Part shown: positions 10,546 through 23,020 of the stretch, one piece after another
How the letters are laid out: each line of letters opens with the position of its first letter
Position numbering within the stretch: the stretch's first letter is position 1
Assembly: GCA_009869945.1 (NCBI GenBank)
Contig: WIXG01000186.1
Span: 62,001-126,000, forward strand
Source: Mesaphorura yosii
Lineage: Eukaryota; Arthropoda; Collembola; Poduromorpha; Tullbergiidae
Length of the DNA stretch: 64,000 nucleotides
Reading direction: 5' to 3'
Made by a program: the position numbers and the translations under genes
Notes under the pieces: model-generated
Seen by the model: only the letters and a program-made list of their open reading frames with translations
Databases searched by the model: none
What the model was told of the DNA's origin: nothing

Positions 10546-11106
10546 CTGACACGTGGTACGCAGGCGACGATTCTGGTTTCAAATTCCGAAATTGCTGCAC
10601 GAAATAGTCAAAGCAACAGAAATTCGAAGTATAGGATGGGGCCAAATCACAAATTCATTACGAAACGATAAGGTTATTTCGTGTCAATTTCATAATTTCA
10701 AAAAGATGGTTTGGTTCACTGTTACTGATTTTGGTCGGCCCTGGAGTGCGTGGAGGATGACTCAGCAGTGTACCATGCACGATGCACGCGATTTCGACAT
10801 CTCGATATTTCAAAATCGTGTTAATTTTTTATTTCCAGAAGTGACACGATGAAAGATGCGATGTTTAATGAATTCTTGTGCAGTACTTCTGTACATGAAC
10901 GGCTTTTATTCTTCTCCAGCTTCCAGAAGAGCAGTGTAGAGTCAGGCAATTTTCGGTCTCGATGTAAAGGACCGAAGCTGAAGGCAAGATTAAGGTAAGC
11001 TAGGGGATGAACGGATGAAGTTGTTCCCATTAGTGAGTTTAATGCTCAGGAAACTGAAGGAGCAAAGTGAGCTGTGAAATGAAATGCATGAGACAAGCGA
11101 CAAGAC

Positions 11107-11340
11107 ATGAAATGGCTTGGCATGAGGCTGGTTGTTTCGCTGCTGCTGTGTCTTCATCTACTCTCTGCTAATTTCCTCGCCCTTTCGGGTTTCTGTGGCA
11201 CACGCCTGGCTGGCCCGACCAGATGCCCGTCGCCCGTCCCGCGACGCGTTGCTGAAAGTGCATTCTTACTAATGAGTGATGTGCATGTGTTTCAATTTGC
11301 CCTTTACTTTACTGGTTGCCGTTTACCAGTTTGTAAATGA
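11107..11340 (+). CDS. Possible small secreted peptide (weak)
   Basis: A 77-codon ATG frame starts with a signal-peptide-like segment (MKWLGMRLVVSLLLCLHLLS) followed by a short Cys-, Pro- and Arg-containing region (SGFCGTRLAGPTRCPSP, then a PRR that could be a basic cleavage site). I recognise no family. There is no nearby splice structure or promoter that supports it, and a frame of this length can arise by chance. It is listed only because the leader is convincing on its own. Confidence 0.2.
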   Translation: MKWLGMRLVVSLLLCLHLLSANFLALSGFCGTRLAGPTRCPSPVPRRVAESAFLLMSDVHVFQFALYFTGCRLPVCK

Positions 11341-12337
11341 TTACACCCGCATTTGCATTTGAAACCGAAAGAAACTTTGGAATTCTCCGCATTGCAGTTG
11401 CGTCTCATCTTGTGCAGTGCACGTTAAGCCATGGTTTATTTTTAGAATTTTCGGAGCGGATACGGGATCATCACCAAAGAGTACATGTATTCGACCTATG
11501 ATATGGAATTAGTCTGCACTACAGTGATGTCAACATAGATAACGAAATACGAAACGAAAGCGAAAGAGACGCGGGCGAGTCGGAGGTGTGAGTTTAGAGT
11601 GTTTTGCTTTGGGGCTTCCGTTCGAGTCAACAACGCAGTTGACTTTAATTTCTCGAAGAGATCGGACAGAGATTGGTCCAGTTTCAGTGCTGTGTCCGTG
11701 CAATTGTTGCAAAACCTGATTTTAGACTTTAGACCTTTTCACAAATCTTTAAAAGTTCGTTCTTCGCTCGCTGTCATTTCGTGGCTACGTCGATATCATT
11801 GTGAAACTGTGATTGTTATCACCTTCGACACCTCATCTTCAGGTTTGACGTTGCAAGTAAAGAGGTAATTCTAATTAATAACGGACGACGTAATTACGAT
11901 TGCAAACTCATGCTTCCAAGTTAAGTCAATATCTAGAATAACCACTTTTTTCAATGAACGGAACTTTTGGACGAATGTGAGACATTCTAAATGGCGTGCT
12001 TTCAATTTAGCAATAACTCATTGAACAACCAAACCACCAGGAAGTGACCTGTTTCCAGCTGGTAACTCAGCGTAGGTTTAACTTTTAAAAGACTCGACTA
12101 AAATTAAAGGGCAATCTTGGAACGGAACTCGATATTTAGAAAGTAAAATTAACTCTGCAATAAGCAGTTCGAAATCAGTTTAACGATTTTAATGAACTTT
12201 GGCTCTTGGCTGTGTCTGTAGAAATGTAAATCAAGTGGGGCCTGGCCCTGAGCTTGTAATAATGTGTGTCTGTTACTTTGTTGCTGATTAAGATTATTTG
12301 GCGGAACGGGACAAACGACGGACACCACGAATACGTA

Positions 12338-13957
12338 ATGGATTCTGAAATACACGAAGCCACAGCAGTGAGTCGCTCACCCGGGCAAGGTCAGTTCTTT
12401 TGGTTCATTGATTGATTCTTAACAACTTGAAATACTCCACGAGAAGAGTGTCGCAGGAATTTGGAATTACTTTCCCAACAGATTCAGGCGGTTGCAACAA
12501 CACAGTACCACCAACTGACTGTCATGAGAGTCGCCTGGAAGCGAATGGAAATATTAACGGCGATGACCAGGATGAGCTGATTGACTTCTTCAAAGATCCC
12601 AATTTTGAGACTGGATACAATGAAAATGGAAGCAACTTTTTGCCTGAGCCAACCCAAATGAAACATCAAGAATGTGTACAACCTGAAATTGAGCTTGGAA
12701 CATCAACGCTGCCGATCAGCAGCGACCCATTGCAGGATCGAGGTGTGAATAATTTGGTGGATGTGGACCTGCATGAGAAAGAGGACCAGCCTGGATTGTT
12801 TCCAGAGCACACGCCAAATCAGACTCAGGACCACGAGGAGCTGATTCAAATCGACGGGAGTGGAGACAGTTCTACCCAGCATGTTGAAAATGTTCAAGAG
12901 CCGAATGAGAAAGGACAAATGGAACTTTGTGTAGAAATACCTCAAGAAGGTAATCTGACGAACCTGATAACAGTGAATCAGGAAAGTCAACATTACCCGA
13001 ATTTTATCCTATCTTTGACTGATTACAGCATTATTGTTATTGCAGCGAATGGTTCTGAGAACTCTGGACCGCAAGTGACAAATCCGGTTGCGGCCAAACC
13101 AGAAGCATCTTGCCAAAATGGACAAGGAGGAATTGAGCATGATGTTGAATGTCTAATTAATAACATGAGCGCAGCTGGCTTGACTCCTACTCCTAGTAAG
13201 CAGTCCAAGCAGAGAGCTTCGCCTTCACCGAGAATTCCCAACGGTAAGAGTAAGACTGAAACTGGAAACCAGGCGAAATCAGCTGCAGTTGCTCAGAAGA
13301 AGCAAGGAGTTGTCAACGAAAGCAAAACCACTCCAGAGCCTGTGCGACAGAGCCAAGAGGTGCGTACAAAAGCTGCTGCAGCAAGTCGACGTTCGGAAAC
13401 TGTTGGTGGAAGTCCTGCCAGTACCAGCACTGCACGGTCACAAACTTCTTCTCAACGAGTTCCAGTCACTGGACTTGTGAAAGCCTCTGATTCTAACGCG
13501 AAAAAAGCGCAGCCTGCAAAACCTAAAAGTGAGTTCTGTCATAAGAGCAATAATTATTAAACATCCATTTACTTAGCTTTACGAGATAACTGTTGAATTG
13601 TACGCGTAATTTTTAGCCGAGCAGAGCCAGACCAGCCAGAGACCATCTACATCGGGATCACGTGCTGCAAATCTTTTCGAAACTTCTCCACTGGTCGCTG
13701 GAATTCCTCCAGAATTGACAAAATTAGCCAAAACCACACCACGTCATTTAATTCGTCCAACATCAAGTGTTTATCGCCCGACGACCAGTTTACCACCGCA
13801 AGTGAAGAGTCTTGGAAAGGTTTCTAGCGCCAGCAGCAGCATTTCGACGAACACGCAAAGTAAAGCGGCGAAATCATCTTCAACATTAGCAGAAAACTCT
13901 CCTGCAAGCAAAACCAGCTCTCCTAAGCCGAAAACTACTACTACTCAGCCAATCAAG
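12338..13957 (+). CDS. Disordered Ser/Pro/Lys-rich protein; candidate N-terminal part of a long TPPP isoform
   Basis: Exons 12338-12389, 12482-12949, 13046-13528, 13617-13957 join in one frame to 448 codons and end at AAG|GTAAGA in phase 0, with no stop, so coding must continue downstream. The 12950-13045 intron is a multiple of three with no stop and could be retained. Residues 1 to about 190 are acidic and Gln/Glu/Asn-rich. From about residue 250 the protein is basic and rich in Ser, Thr, Pro, Lys and Ala (KQRASPSPRIPNGKSK, TTPRHLIRPTSSVYRPTTSL), a composition like the projection and proline-rich parts of tau/MAP-type microtubule proteins. No tau repeat is visible. The next coding exon on this strand is TPPP at 17178, which opens right after a strong 3' splice site and accepts phase 0. 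A long isoform fits, but a separate gene with exons I missed is possible. Confidence 0.6.
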
Positions 13958-16900
13958 GTAAGATTTCTATTAAAGTGAATCAGAAATCAGAAATACACGC
14001 ATTGAATGGCGGACAATCTCATGTCACGCACAACTCAATTCTTTCCTTCCATTTCCCAAACTCGAGACTCCAAGTAGGTTCTTAAAGGCGTGCACATAAT
14101 GGCACAGCAAACAGGAACACCTTTTGCGCTCAATCATTTGTCTCACGCATCGCCATCGCATGCATTAATCTAACCACAAGATAAACTTCCAGCACTTGAA
14201 GAAGCGTGGACTCGTAGTCAAGTTTGCCCCAGAAACCTGATTTACATAGTCGCATCGCACAGTGCTGGTGATGGTGATGGAACATCGCTTTCACCTGAAC
14301 TACTGCGTAAATGGACAATGTTTTCATTTTTGCAAGTTCGAGTTCGTAGCACGATTACCATTATTCTGTTTCAATGTAATGTTTTCTCGTCAGTCGCTAA
14401 GCAGTAACCCTCAATAAGAATTTCTGTATGTACAAGTTTGCACACATTGAATTATCGATTTTCTGGCTTTCTGTTTCTGCGATGTTGCCATTTCTCCCTT
14501 GTCCATATTCGCATGTACTATTCGCCTTTCTTTACAAGCAAGTGTGGCATTGTATAAACAACTACTGGAGTAGTTCTGTAAGGTCTCCAATGATAAGATA
14601 TCAGAACTTGCATCAAAACCATAAAATTCATTCTTATTTACCTCCTCACATGCATACGGGCGCGGGCATATTATTACTTATACACCTTGGGTATTTTTAC
14701 ACTTGAATGGACTCGTCGGTGCTTCTTTGCACATTTGGACCACACCGATGGCGATAGCGATGAGTCATACTCCGATCGCGTAAAGATGCCGTGAAAGAAA
14801 GCAGGCATCAGGCACGTCTTGAACACAGAAAATGCAGCCGCACCGCTCACGGCACACTGCAGGTGGCAAAGCTGGACCACTTATATTGATTTCCAGGAGG
14901 AATAAGCAAAAGGCAACGGCACAGGATTCTAACTTCTGGCGTTACCTCTGAATGCAACGCGTCTTGCATTAAACCAGAAGTATTTCGAAGAATGAGTCAC
15001 TTTCAATTCAGGAGGTGACTCATCCTCGCAGGCATTTATCACACTTAAGCAGTCTTGAACTTTCTCGCTGCCAACGAGGGCAGAAAATGCCAAGTGCCGC
15101 TAATGTAGAAGTAAATAGCTTTCGCTTTGAGAATATTGAGACTCATATTGAAAAGAATTAACAGCAATTATGATCATGCGCAGTCGAAGTCTACATTAAT
15201 ATTCAAATTTTATGAGCCGTTCTGACTGCTCGTCCTCCGCATTCCTAACTAACATGTGCTAACTGCTAATGCCAGTGCGCCAAAGTGAAAGAACACGGGG
15301 CAAGCCTAAAAAGTCCGTCCTTTCACTTGCTATCTCGACTCTCGCCTTCGCCTTGCTTGCTTTGCGGTACATTTATTTGCATTATTCATTTGCACTGCTG
15401 CGTGCTCCGATCACTAACGTGGCGACATTGACTGTGCTATACTTCAAGCAGAACTCGTAACTCAATGTCCCTTTCCTGCATTTGGTGTATATGGCTTTAT
15501 CTAACTATAATAATCAATATACGAGGATTGACTGCTTGAATTGACGTTATGCCTTTGCGGTCCGGTGTTCTACATCATCATCATGTTCACCAGTATCGTT
15601 AATGGACGTTCGTCTATGATTCATTAGCATTATACTTTTCATCTATACCATCTTCCATGTCTAGTTGAACAAGTCAGTAAATTGTGTCTAGTGACTGTAG
15701 TGACGACGCGACGCAACGAATTCTTTCAAGGAGCCTAGCGCAAGGCGGAATTGAGTTTTGACTCTTGCTGTCGTCGTAACACCATGAATAGAATTAATTG
15801 AATGCATTTTCATTAGGTGAGTAATCAAACATTACTAGTGCCAGCAAAATATGCAGAGTGTGAACCGCGCACGCGAATAATGTTTTCGCCTTGTGCTTAC
15901 ACTTCGACTGCATAAAACTGCCGAGTGTGTTACTATTCTCGCTTCGAACGTTGAACGAAACGTTGTCAGTGTAGCGTAGTCAAAAGTGGCGCAACTCGAA
16001 AGCTCGAGAACGTGTCAATTTGGACATTCCATTCTCTAAAGTGAGTATCAAAATCAGGAGGAATTTCGGCACTTCATAAAAGTAAGGTCCGAAAAAATTA
16101 TCAATGCATTTAATTGACATGCGGAGGTTCTGTTTATCTGTTTGTGTTCACGGTCGAATCGGCGTGGCATTCTGTGAGGTGCTCGCGCTGTGTCCTACAC
16201 AGACTAGGCGCGGATTCTAACTGAATCGCCATTAGGTTTCGGTTTGCTCTCTTAGACTCTGAGGTTATCGCTGATATTCTCTGAATTGGACGAACGCCGT
16301 AAACTCCGTTTCTTTTCGAAGCATTTAGTTCGTTCAGAATAACCGTTATGAGGTTATGTAGCTTGTATTTATCTTATGATCTATGATGTCAGTGCGAATG
16401 AGAATAGAAGCAAGATACGATCGTGGAAATGCATAATGGAGGCAGAACGGCGCAACAGATACGATTGCGAATAGTGAAGTCAGTTTTATTGCTGCCTTGT
16501 GCTGAGAGATTTTTAAACATGCGTATGTAATATTTATATTTAGAATTTTGTACAAATAAAATGCAACGTTAACGTTAACGTGGAATGACCAGCATGGCAA
16601 GCAAATAACAAGCCCATAAGTCAAATGTACACAAAACCCAAGCCGAGGCGTACTTTAAATACGCGAATAGCGAATTGAAGGCCTTTTGAGTTTGCCAGGA
16701 TGTGTTTGCACAAATTATCGCTTCCACTTGAGTTTTTCATTGTTTATAAGTGCTACATGGCATGGCTTTGGCTGTGCTCTTTCTGACGGGGCTGGCAAGT
16801 GTTGATGTGAGATCAGAAGGTTAGAGGTTCTCATCAAAGGCGATAAAAAGCAAGATAGACTTGTCGGCAATTTAAATGACAGGTTCTTTGTGTTTGGTCT

Positions 16901-17177
16901 CTGGTGTTGTTTGGCTGTTCGTATTCCATCTTGCTGAATTGAATTCTGGCTTATTAAGGAAACAACATAATTTCATAATTTCCGTTGTTTTGTTCCATGG
17001 CAAATCAGACAACGCAACAAGCGCTTACAAGAAGTCGGGCACAGACACTCGTATCGTAATCGAAATACCGTAATCTTCTTTAGTTGCAGTTTACCATTTA
17101 CGGTTAGCGTTAGCGAATCATTGACACAAAGTCAAAGTCTCATCTTGTTTGTGTTTTTTTGCTGTTTTCGTTTCAAG
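13958..17177 (+). other. Intron or intergenic DNA before TPPP
   Basis: 3.2 kb with no recognised coding exon. It carries a candidate internal promoter and first exon for the short TPPP form at about 15911-16040, and an otherwise unremarkable AT-rich background. If the upstream unit splices to TPPP this is one long intron, the second longest in the window. Confidence 0.4.
15911..16040 (+). promoter_or_regulatory. Candidate internal promoter and non-coding first exon of short TPPP
   Basis: CATAAAA at 15911-15917 is a TATA-like element, TCAGT occurs at 15966-15970, and CTCTAAA|GTGAGT at 16040/16041 is a strong 5' splice site with no good open frame before it. Together they could form a 5' UTR exon that splices to the TPPP start exon at 17178. 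The element spacing is not ideal, so this is inference. Confidence 0.3.
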
Positions 17178-17790
17178 ATGGGTGACGCAGACGGTTCTGG
17201 AGACAAAGGTTCAGCCCTGAAGGATCAGTTCGCAGCCTTCAGTCGATTTGGTGACAGCAATTCGGATGGGAAGCAAATCACCCTCAGCAATTGTGACAAA
17301 TGGATGAAGCAAGCACATGTAATTGACGGAAAGAAGATCACAACCACGGACACGTCAATTCTGTTCAAGAAATTATTCAAGTGAGTTCTAACTGCAAAGT
17401 TTAAGAAGGCAGTTTACGTTTACGGCTTGTTATTGCAAATCTCAATGTTATTACAGAACAGCAAAAAAGATTGGCTTTGAAGATTTTAAGAAGTACGCCG
17501 AGGAGTTGGCCACTTCCAAGAAGCTTGAGCCGAAGGACATTTTAGAGAAACTGGCCAATTCTGGCGCTCCAGGCACCACATCAGCCACGAAGGCAGCCCA
17601 CACTGGTGTTATTGAACGCCTCACGGACACCTCAAAGTACACCGGCTCTCACAAAGAAAGGTTCGATTCAGCTGGCAAAGGTCGTGGAATAGAAGGCCGT
17701 CGCAATGTTCAAGACGACTCCGGCTACGTTGCTGCCTTCAAGGAGAAGAAGGAGGAAGAGAAGCGAAAATCTGAAGCTCCCGCAAAGTAA
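17178..17790 (+). CDS. TPPP: Tubulin polymerization-promoting protein (p25-alpha family)
   Basis: Microtubule-binding and bundling protein, the counterpart of mammalian TPPP2/3 and Drosophila ringmaker; it stabilises microtubules and acts in axons and cilia. Two exons, 17178-17380 and 17457-17790, give 178 residues, normal for short TPPPs. The N-terminal alpha-helical p25 core includes [20 protein letters not shown] and [16 protein letters not shown]. The C-terminal signature [17 protein letters not shown] and the Gly-rich GKGRGIEGR motif are intact, followed by DSGYVAAF and a Lys/Glu tail. The ATG follows directly on a pyrimidine tract ending in caag, so this exon is spliced from upstream. 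Whether the upstream exon is a UTR (short form) or the disordered coding unit at 12338-13957 is open. Confidence 0.95.
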
Positions 17791-18936
17791 AATTGCGTTC
17801 TCCTTCGATTATTCCATTTCAGCCCCAACATGCATCAAATCCAGTTCTCAAACCGCAAGTCTCGTAAAAAAGTAAACAATAACGTGACAAAGATCCTCGA
17901 TCATAATGAAATGTCAACAATTCAGTAAAGAACAATGAATATGAATGAATGAAATTTTGAAATGTCAATTAATAATAACAATTAAGTTCAAAAGCTTTGT
18001 GAATTTGTAGATTGGAGTCACAATCACGTTCTTTCATACATTACAATCATCGTCCTGAATTGAGGACAATCTTCTTATTGTAGGATTAAGCCATTAAGCA
18101 AAATTAAGCTCTTTGTGACTTGAATGTTATTTGTATCGCTGCTTTGTCACTTTAATCACGAAAAACTAGTCACGTCATACGATAAGCCATAAGTTTAAGC
18201 ACCACCGATTAGCGTTGGGCCAGGATGAGCCATTTTCAGGGGCATGCCAGCTTTTTGTTCGCGCGGAACTCTTTGACCTTGATTTCATTCTCTTCTAATT
18301 TGATTTCACCTTGTCCTTGTCCCACTTTTGCTGGACACTTTCTACTTGTGTGTTTTTGTTTTCTAGTCGAGAAGCCTTTTTGATTTTTATACCTCTCAAA
18401 ATTTGATGCTTCATGGGACAATCAGCAATTGTGGGTTGTGTGCTTCGAGCAATGTACATTGTGCTGGGTAAAGTGTAATTTTAGGAAGGCTGGCCATACA
18501 CTATTCTTTAAAAACTAAATTACTAATTACTTTTATGAGTATGTCTTCGAGACTTTAGTGTAGAATTGAGTTAAGATGCGAATGTAGACCTATTTACTAG
18601 GGCGTAGATTCACATGAGCCATTATTAAGTATTCCGCTTCTGACATTACTCTAGGATTTTAATTTAAGGTTGCTAAACGTGTGTTGCATTAGCAAAGGCC
18701 GGGGATCTTCATCACACTGCCATGGCCTATATCCAAGTTCAAACGAATGAATAAACGCTGATTATTTGTGAGTGTGAAGCCATAAACCATACGTGAGATT
18801 GATTGGAATTCTTTTAGGCTGACGTTGTTTAAAATTTGTTTACTATTCAAATGACTATTCATCAACATCATTTTTAAAATCATCAGGCAAAGCAAGGCGA
18901 GAGAAAGGAATGAAGTATAAAGTTGTGATCACATTA
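17791..18936. other. Convergent 3' region of TPPP and RMC1
   Basis: About 1.1 kb of AT-rich sequence holding two 3' UTRs. I see no additional coding exon; the minus-strand frame near 18689-18895 is composition-driven and matches nothing known. Confidence 0.5.
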
Positions 18937-21715
18937 TCAAGTGATGTCCAGCAGTTGATTATTGCTACCGCTATTTGTGCTGGAATAACTGCTGCTTAAA
19001 CTATTTTCTGGTAAAACGTGTCCAAATAGAGAGTTAAAATGGTCAACATAAGTATCACACATGTCACTTGGTTCGAATGTGCTGACTCCTCTTTGGCGAA
19101 TATTACGCTGCTGGAAGAATTTGTACACTGAGCAAAACACGGACTTGTCGTTCGTCTTCATCGCCGCGTCCAAGTATTTTCTAGCTTGAACGTAGTCGTC
19201 TCTTCCAAGACTTTGTTGAAACCTGAAAATAAGAAGACATCAACAAATGCCTATACAAAGTGTACGCCTTTGTGAACTAACCGTAACGCAGCAATAACGT
19301 TGGACTTGTTGAGTAGAATTTCAACTATTAAATCATTTGCTGTGCCCAATCTTTTCAGCATGTCCAGTGCCAGCTGATGAGCAGGTGGGTAAATTCCCTC
19401 GAGAGAGAGTAAAAGGCATGCCTGCGGAAGAACAGCGCAAAGATTACATTAATGAAGTAACTAAGAATAGGTATTTCATTCCAATTTTCACCCACCAAAG
19501 GCTTGGAGTCGGTAACGACATGACACATCAGAAACTGATGCAGCTGATAGAAGGCTTTGTCTTTCACGATGGCGTTGATAACCAGTTCATAGACGTAATG
19601 CTGCACTGGGATTTGAAATTGCGTCAACGAGCGAATATATTCGGTAACGGTGAACACAATGAATTTGTTTGTGATGCTTGGGTAATTGATGAAATTCGAG
19701 AATATATGAGTGTACAAGTCGTTTTGATCGATTAGAACTATTCCTTTGGGTATGAGCACTTCGCTTTTACCAGAAACTGGCAAAGACATCTGAAATCGAA
19801 ATCGAGTTGACAGCTTAGTGTCTTACCTTAAAATTAAAATGCTTGAGAGTATGATCAATGCAAACCTGATTCTGCAGCTCAACGTCCAGGAAGCTTCGAT
19901 AGTTCTCGTTCAGAATATCACAGACAGTAGGCACTCGTGAATAGAGAGTGTTGTCTGGCGAGAAGATTGTATCTTTCAATAACTCAATTAGATACTTCTT
20001 GCCGTTCTGTCGCTGAAGAAGCACTTCAACAAGCCGGGCTTTATCGGGCATTAGATGCTTAAGGGGGTCAATAGTTAGTTCCAAGAACCACAGGCAGCCC
20101 AATTTGGCATCAATTATTACGTTTGGCTGGAACACGACCCAGTTAACGGAATCTGAATAGATTAAACAAATTTCAAGCTTCAGAAACAGGATTAGTTTAG
20201 AGTGTATAAAGGCTTACACATATCGCAGTCAATATCACTGGTTTCATTTGGAACATTCGCCAAGATTTTCAATCTAAATGGTTTGATTGGCATTGGTAAT
20301 GTGACAGTTTGAACATAAGTTGCCTGTCCATCCGAAATTCCCGTCAGACGAATGTCAAACAGCATTGAGGTCTGTAACATAGTCAGAAATAAGAACACAG
20401 CTTGTCTACTGAAAATGGCAGCATCTCACCTTTGAAGCCTGGTGATGTACGATGATCAAGTTATCAATGACATTGATCGCAAAATGGCCACTCGTGTCCA
20501 ACTTTAAAATGAACGATTTGGCACTGGATTTATCCCTACCGGAAAGCAAAATCAGCATTTACGAAGCAGAGAAAGAAAGATAAGAAAGCTTCATACTTCT
20601 CGAGGATGTACACATCGACTTCCGCTCCAGTTACAGTTGAAACCTTGGGTTTATGCCTCAGAATCAAAACTGCAGTCTTTTTGTACAGTGTAACAATGGA
20701 TACATCTCGTTCAGAAGTTGCCGAGTTACTGGATCTGCTGCTTGATGGTCGAGGTAGGCTGGCGATGTCAACTGGTTCAAGTAAAATGTCAAAATTAGTA
20801 AAGTGTCACTGATCACGAGAGGTAAATTGTACTTTGTATTAAGATTAAGGACTTACTGTCGACTTTAGGATACTTGCTTATGTTTCCACGAAATAGATGA
20901 TACGGTTGTAGCGCATTTCCAGATGAAACAAGAAGAATGCTACTCTCAGGAGAGTGTAGGAACCAATCAACATTGACTGAAACACCCTTCATGTACTTGA
21001 GCAATCGTTTTTCTGGGTAAATCTGGAACAGGGAAATATAACCGGCTCAAAACTGAATGGCCGTTGGCTGTAGAAAGTGTGTACAAACTTTACCTGGAAT
21101 AGTTCGAGTCCTAATTTGGTAATGAAAAGAATTTCGTTTGAGCATGTCCATAGGAAGCCAAGAATGTCTGCATTTTTGTTCTTGCACGGTTGTGAATATT
21201 CTAAATTGCTGGAATCATGTGTGGGGTTGATCGGGGCTAAGAAATTAATAAATTCCTGGAAGTGAAGAAATGAACAGACCAAATGAATTACTGTAATCAC
21301 GAGTAGGGCGAAAAATCACATAACTATTACTTACGACAGAATGTGAGGTTCGCTGAATAGCTAGTATTCTTTGGTCAGGCGAAAATTTTATAGACAACAC
21401 TGGGCCTCGGTCTTCCATTCGAAAGGTGCTGTTCAGTTCTGGTTTCGGCCCCTTAACGACCACGCCCGTAGCACCGCCTGACCGTACGGCAAATACCTTC
21501 GAGATCAAATCAAATCAATTACAATTTCAGTCGTCAACCTAGACTTATTGAGATCACACTTATGGTATCGGACGTCTTACCTGCTGATTGGCATCATCGT
21601 AGAATACGTTTGTGGTTTTAGAAACAGGCTCGAACCTAATCGGCGACGTGCACAGGCTCAGATAGATGCTTTGCTCTTCAGTGAAACTATCACCTGATAT
21701 CGACAGTCGCTCCAT
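18937..21715 (-). CDS. RMC1: Regulator of MON1-CCZ1 (Mic1 / C18orf8 homologue)
   Basis: Subunit of the Mon1-Ccz1 Rab7 exchange factor complex, acting at late endosomes and lysosomes in maturation and cholesterol export. Eleven exons: 21715-21581, 21496-21335, 21255-21094, 21022-20857, 20771-20597, 20535-20430, 20371-20218, 20152-19827, 19789-19496, 19421-19282, 19222-18937; 701 residues against 657 in human. The N-terminal beta-propeller shows FAVRSGGATGVVVKGP, NADILGFLWTCSNEILFIT, VNVDWFLHSPESSILLVSSG and FAINVIDNLIIVHHQ. The C-terminal Mic1 domain shows FIVFTVTEYIRSLTQFQIPV, QLHQFLMCHVVTDSKPL, PPAHQLALDMLKRLGTAND and VYKFFQQRNIRQRG. All junctions are phase-consistent GT-AG. A Ser/Asn-rich tail of about 25 residues is lineage-specific. 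Identity is firm. Confidence 0.96.
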
Positions 21716-23020
21716 GTTCGGCTGATTTCACTGAATGACTTGTTGATTTTAATGTTACTGATAACTCAAAATCACTGCGAAGAAGCCATAAAAGTCTGTT
21801 CTCGTCTAACGCTACAACTTAGAAACACTGAATTACGCTAAAGGCGAAAGCGAGTTGCGAAACACAAACTAACAATACATATAAAACTATCGAAAGAGTT
21901 GTCAAAAGCAGTGATTCAATTTCTTTCCGTCCCCACCAAGAAGAGCTGAGCGAGATGGGATTGAGTGTTTGTGAGGGCAATACGAGACGGACGCGTCCGT
22001 CATCTCAGGCACAAATCGGAATTTTCGCAATGCAACATGCAATCCTCCCCTGAGAATTTGTTATTGGCCAAAATTTGCTTCAGTCGACCAATTTAATACT
22101 TTATTCACGGTTAGAATATGGCATGGCTAAGAGGAGAAATGGTTCCTCTTATCCGCCAGTGTAATGGCTTCACTGTTTTGGTTCGACCGCACGTAGGCTC
22201 CGACTTGAATCAGTCCTTTTGTGTTGATAATTCCTTCGCGGGTGCAGAAAATTACGCTGAGCGTAAGCAAAATTCCAATTACGGTCATGTACAAGATGAA
22301 TTGAGTCTTGTAGGCACAGGTTTCGGTAAGATCGGTTTCGGAGCTTGGCCTGGACTCGATGCTCAGAGAATTTACCGACTTGCTGTATGCGGTGGACGTA
22401 CTACCTGCTGGGTCCTCGTTCGCAAGTATGTCCATATTTCTTGATATGTAAACGGCGCATTGGTATTGGTAAACAAGCATTTTGTGAATTTCTACAGAAA
22501 TCAGTTAACGTTAAGTTCCTGTGAAGGAATTAGTATTTACTGCCGATTTAGTGATTTGGTAACCGTGGCTTATCATCTCACCCAATTCTGTTGGCTTCAG
22601 ACGAGCTTACGCAACTCAGCGTCGAACAATCCAGGTTTTATTTTTACATGCTTTAGCAAATACGGGTAATTTTGGTCCAGCTTTTGCTTTTACAAGGTGA
22701 AAGCTGCACGGAATGGAAGCCTGCCGTTTGACATCTTGAACATGTTTAATGGGATACACAAACACCGGGTTTGTCTGAAATGGCATGGCACTGAAAGATA
22801 AGAACTCCTGTGGGCTCCTTCTTTTGAGTGAATTTGATGTAATTTTATTGAAACACAAAAAGTACAAAAAACGAATGCTACTTCTAAGAACCTTAAGAAA
22901 ACTAAAATTCATTGCAAAACTCGTCATTGGGCAATATTTGCTCAATACCTACGTAAATGCAATAAAATAGGATCACTTGGAACTGCTCACTTGGAATTAC
23001 TCCTCTCGACTGCTGCCCGT
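21716..23020. other. Intergenic between RMC1 start and lectin stop
   Basis: Holds the RMC1 promoter (nothing diagnostic seen) and a minus-strand membrane-type open frame at 22127-22480, listed separately. A further short frame after a good acceptor near 22790 has no recognisable product. Confidence 0.4.
22127..22480 (-). CDS. Possible small single-pass membrane protein (weak)
   Basis: A 117-codon frame, or 102 codons from an internal MDILANEDP start. A Ser/Thr/Glu-rich N-terminal part is followed by one clear hydrophobic segment (YMTVIGILLTLSVIF) flanked by Cys, then a polar tail. It could be a lone small gene, or a downstream alternative exon that gives the neighbouring lectin a membrane anchor, since it lies on the same strand 0.5 kb past the lectin stop. 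I could not find a donor/acceptor pair whose phases join the two. No family is recognised. Confidence 0.3.
   Translation of the reverse strand: MLVYQYQCAVYISRNMDILANEDPAGSTSTAYSKSVNSLSIESRPSSETDLTETCAYKTQFILYMTVIGILLTLSVIFCTREGIINTKGLIQVGAYVRSNQNSEAITLADKRNHFSS

Larger units (their letters stand above)
10340..12337. other. Divergent intergenic region between RSPH9 and the disordered MAP-like gene
   Basis: Two kilobases that must hold the RSPH9 promoter and the 5' end of the plus-strand gene starting at 12338. A strong inverted repeat lies at 10471-10545 and a weak secreted-peptide frame at 11107-11340. GAAAGCGAAAGAGACG-type purine-rich sequence occurs near 11560. No other exon is recognised. 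Confidence 0.5.

Noticed and set aside
12950-13045. Reading the 96-base in-frame stretch of the disordered gene as coding
   Set aside because: It is bounded by a GT donor and a pyrimidine-tract acceptor, has the usual intron size, and its translation differs sharply in composition from both sides. Retention cannot be excluded.
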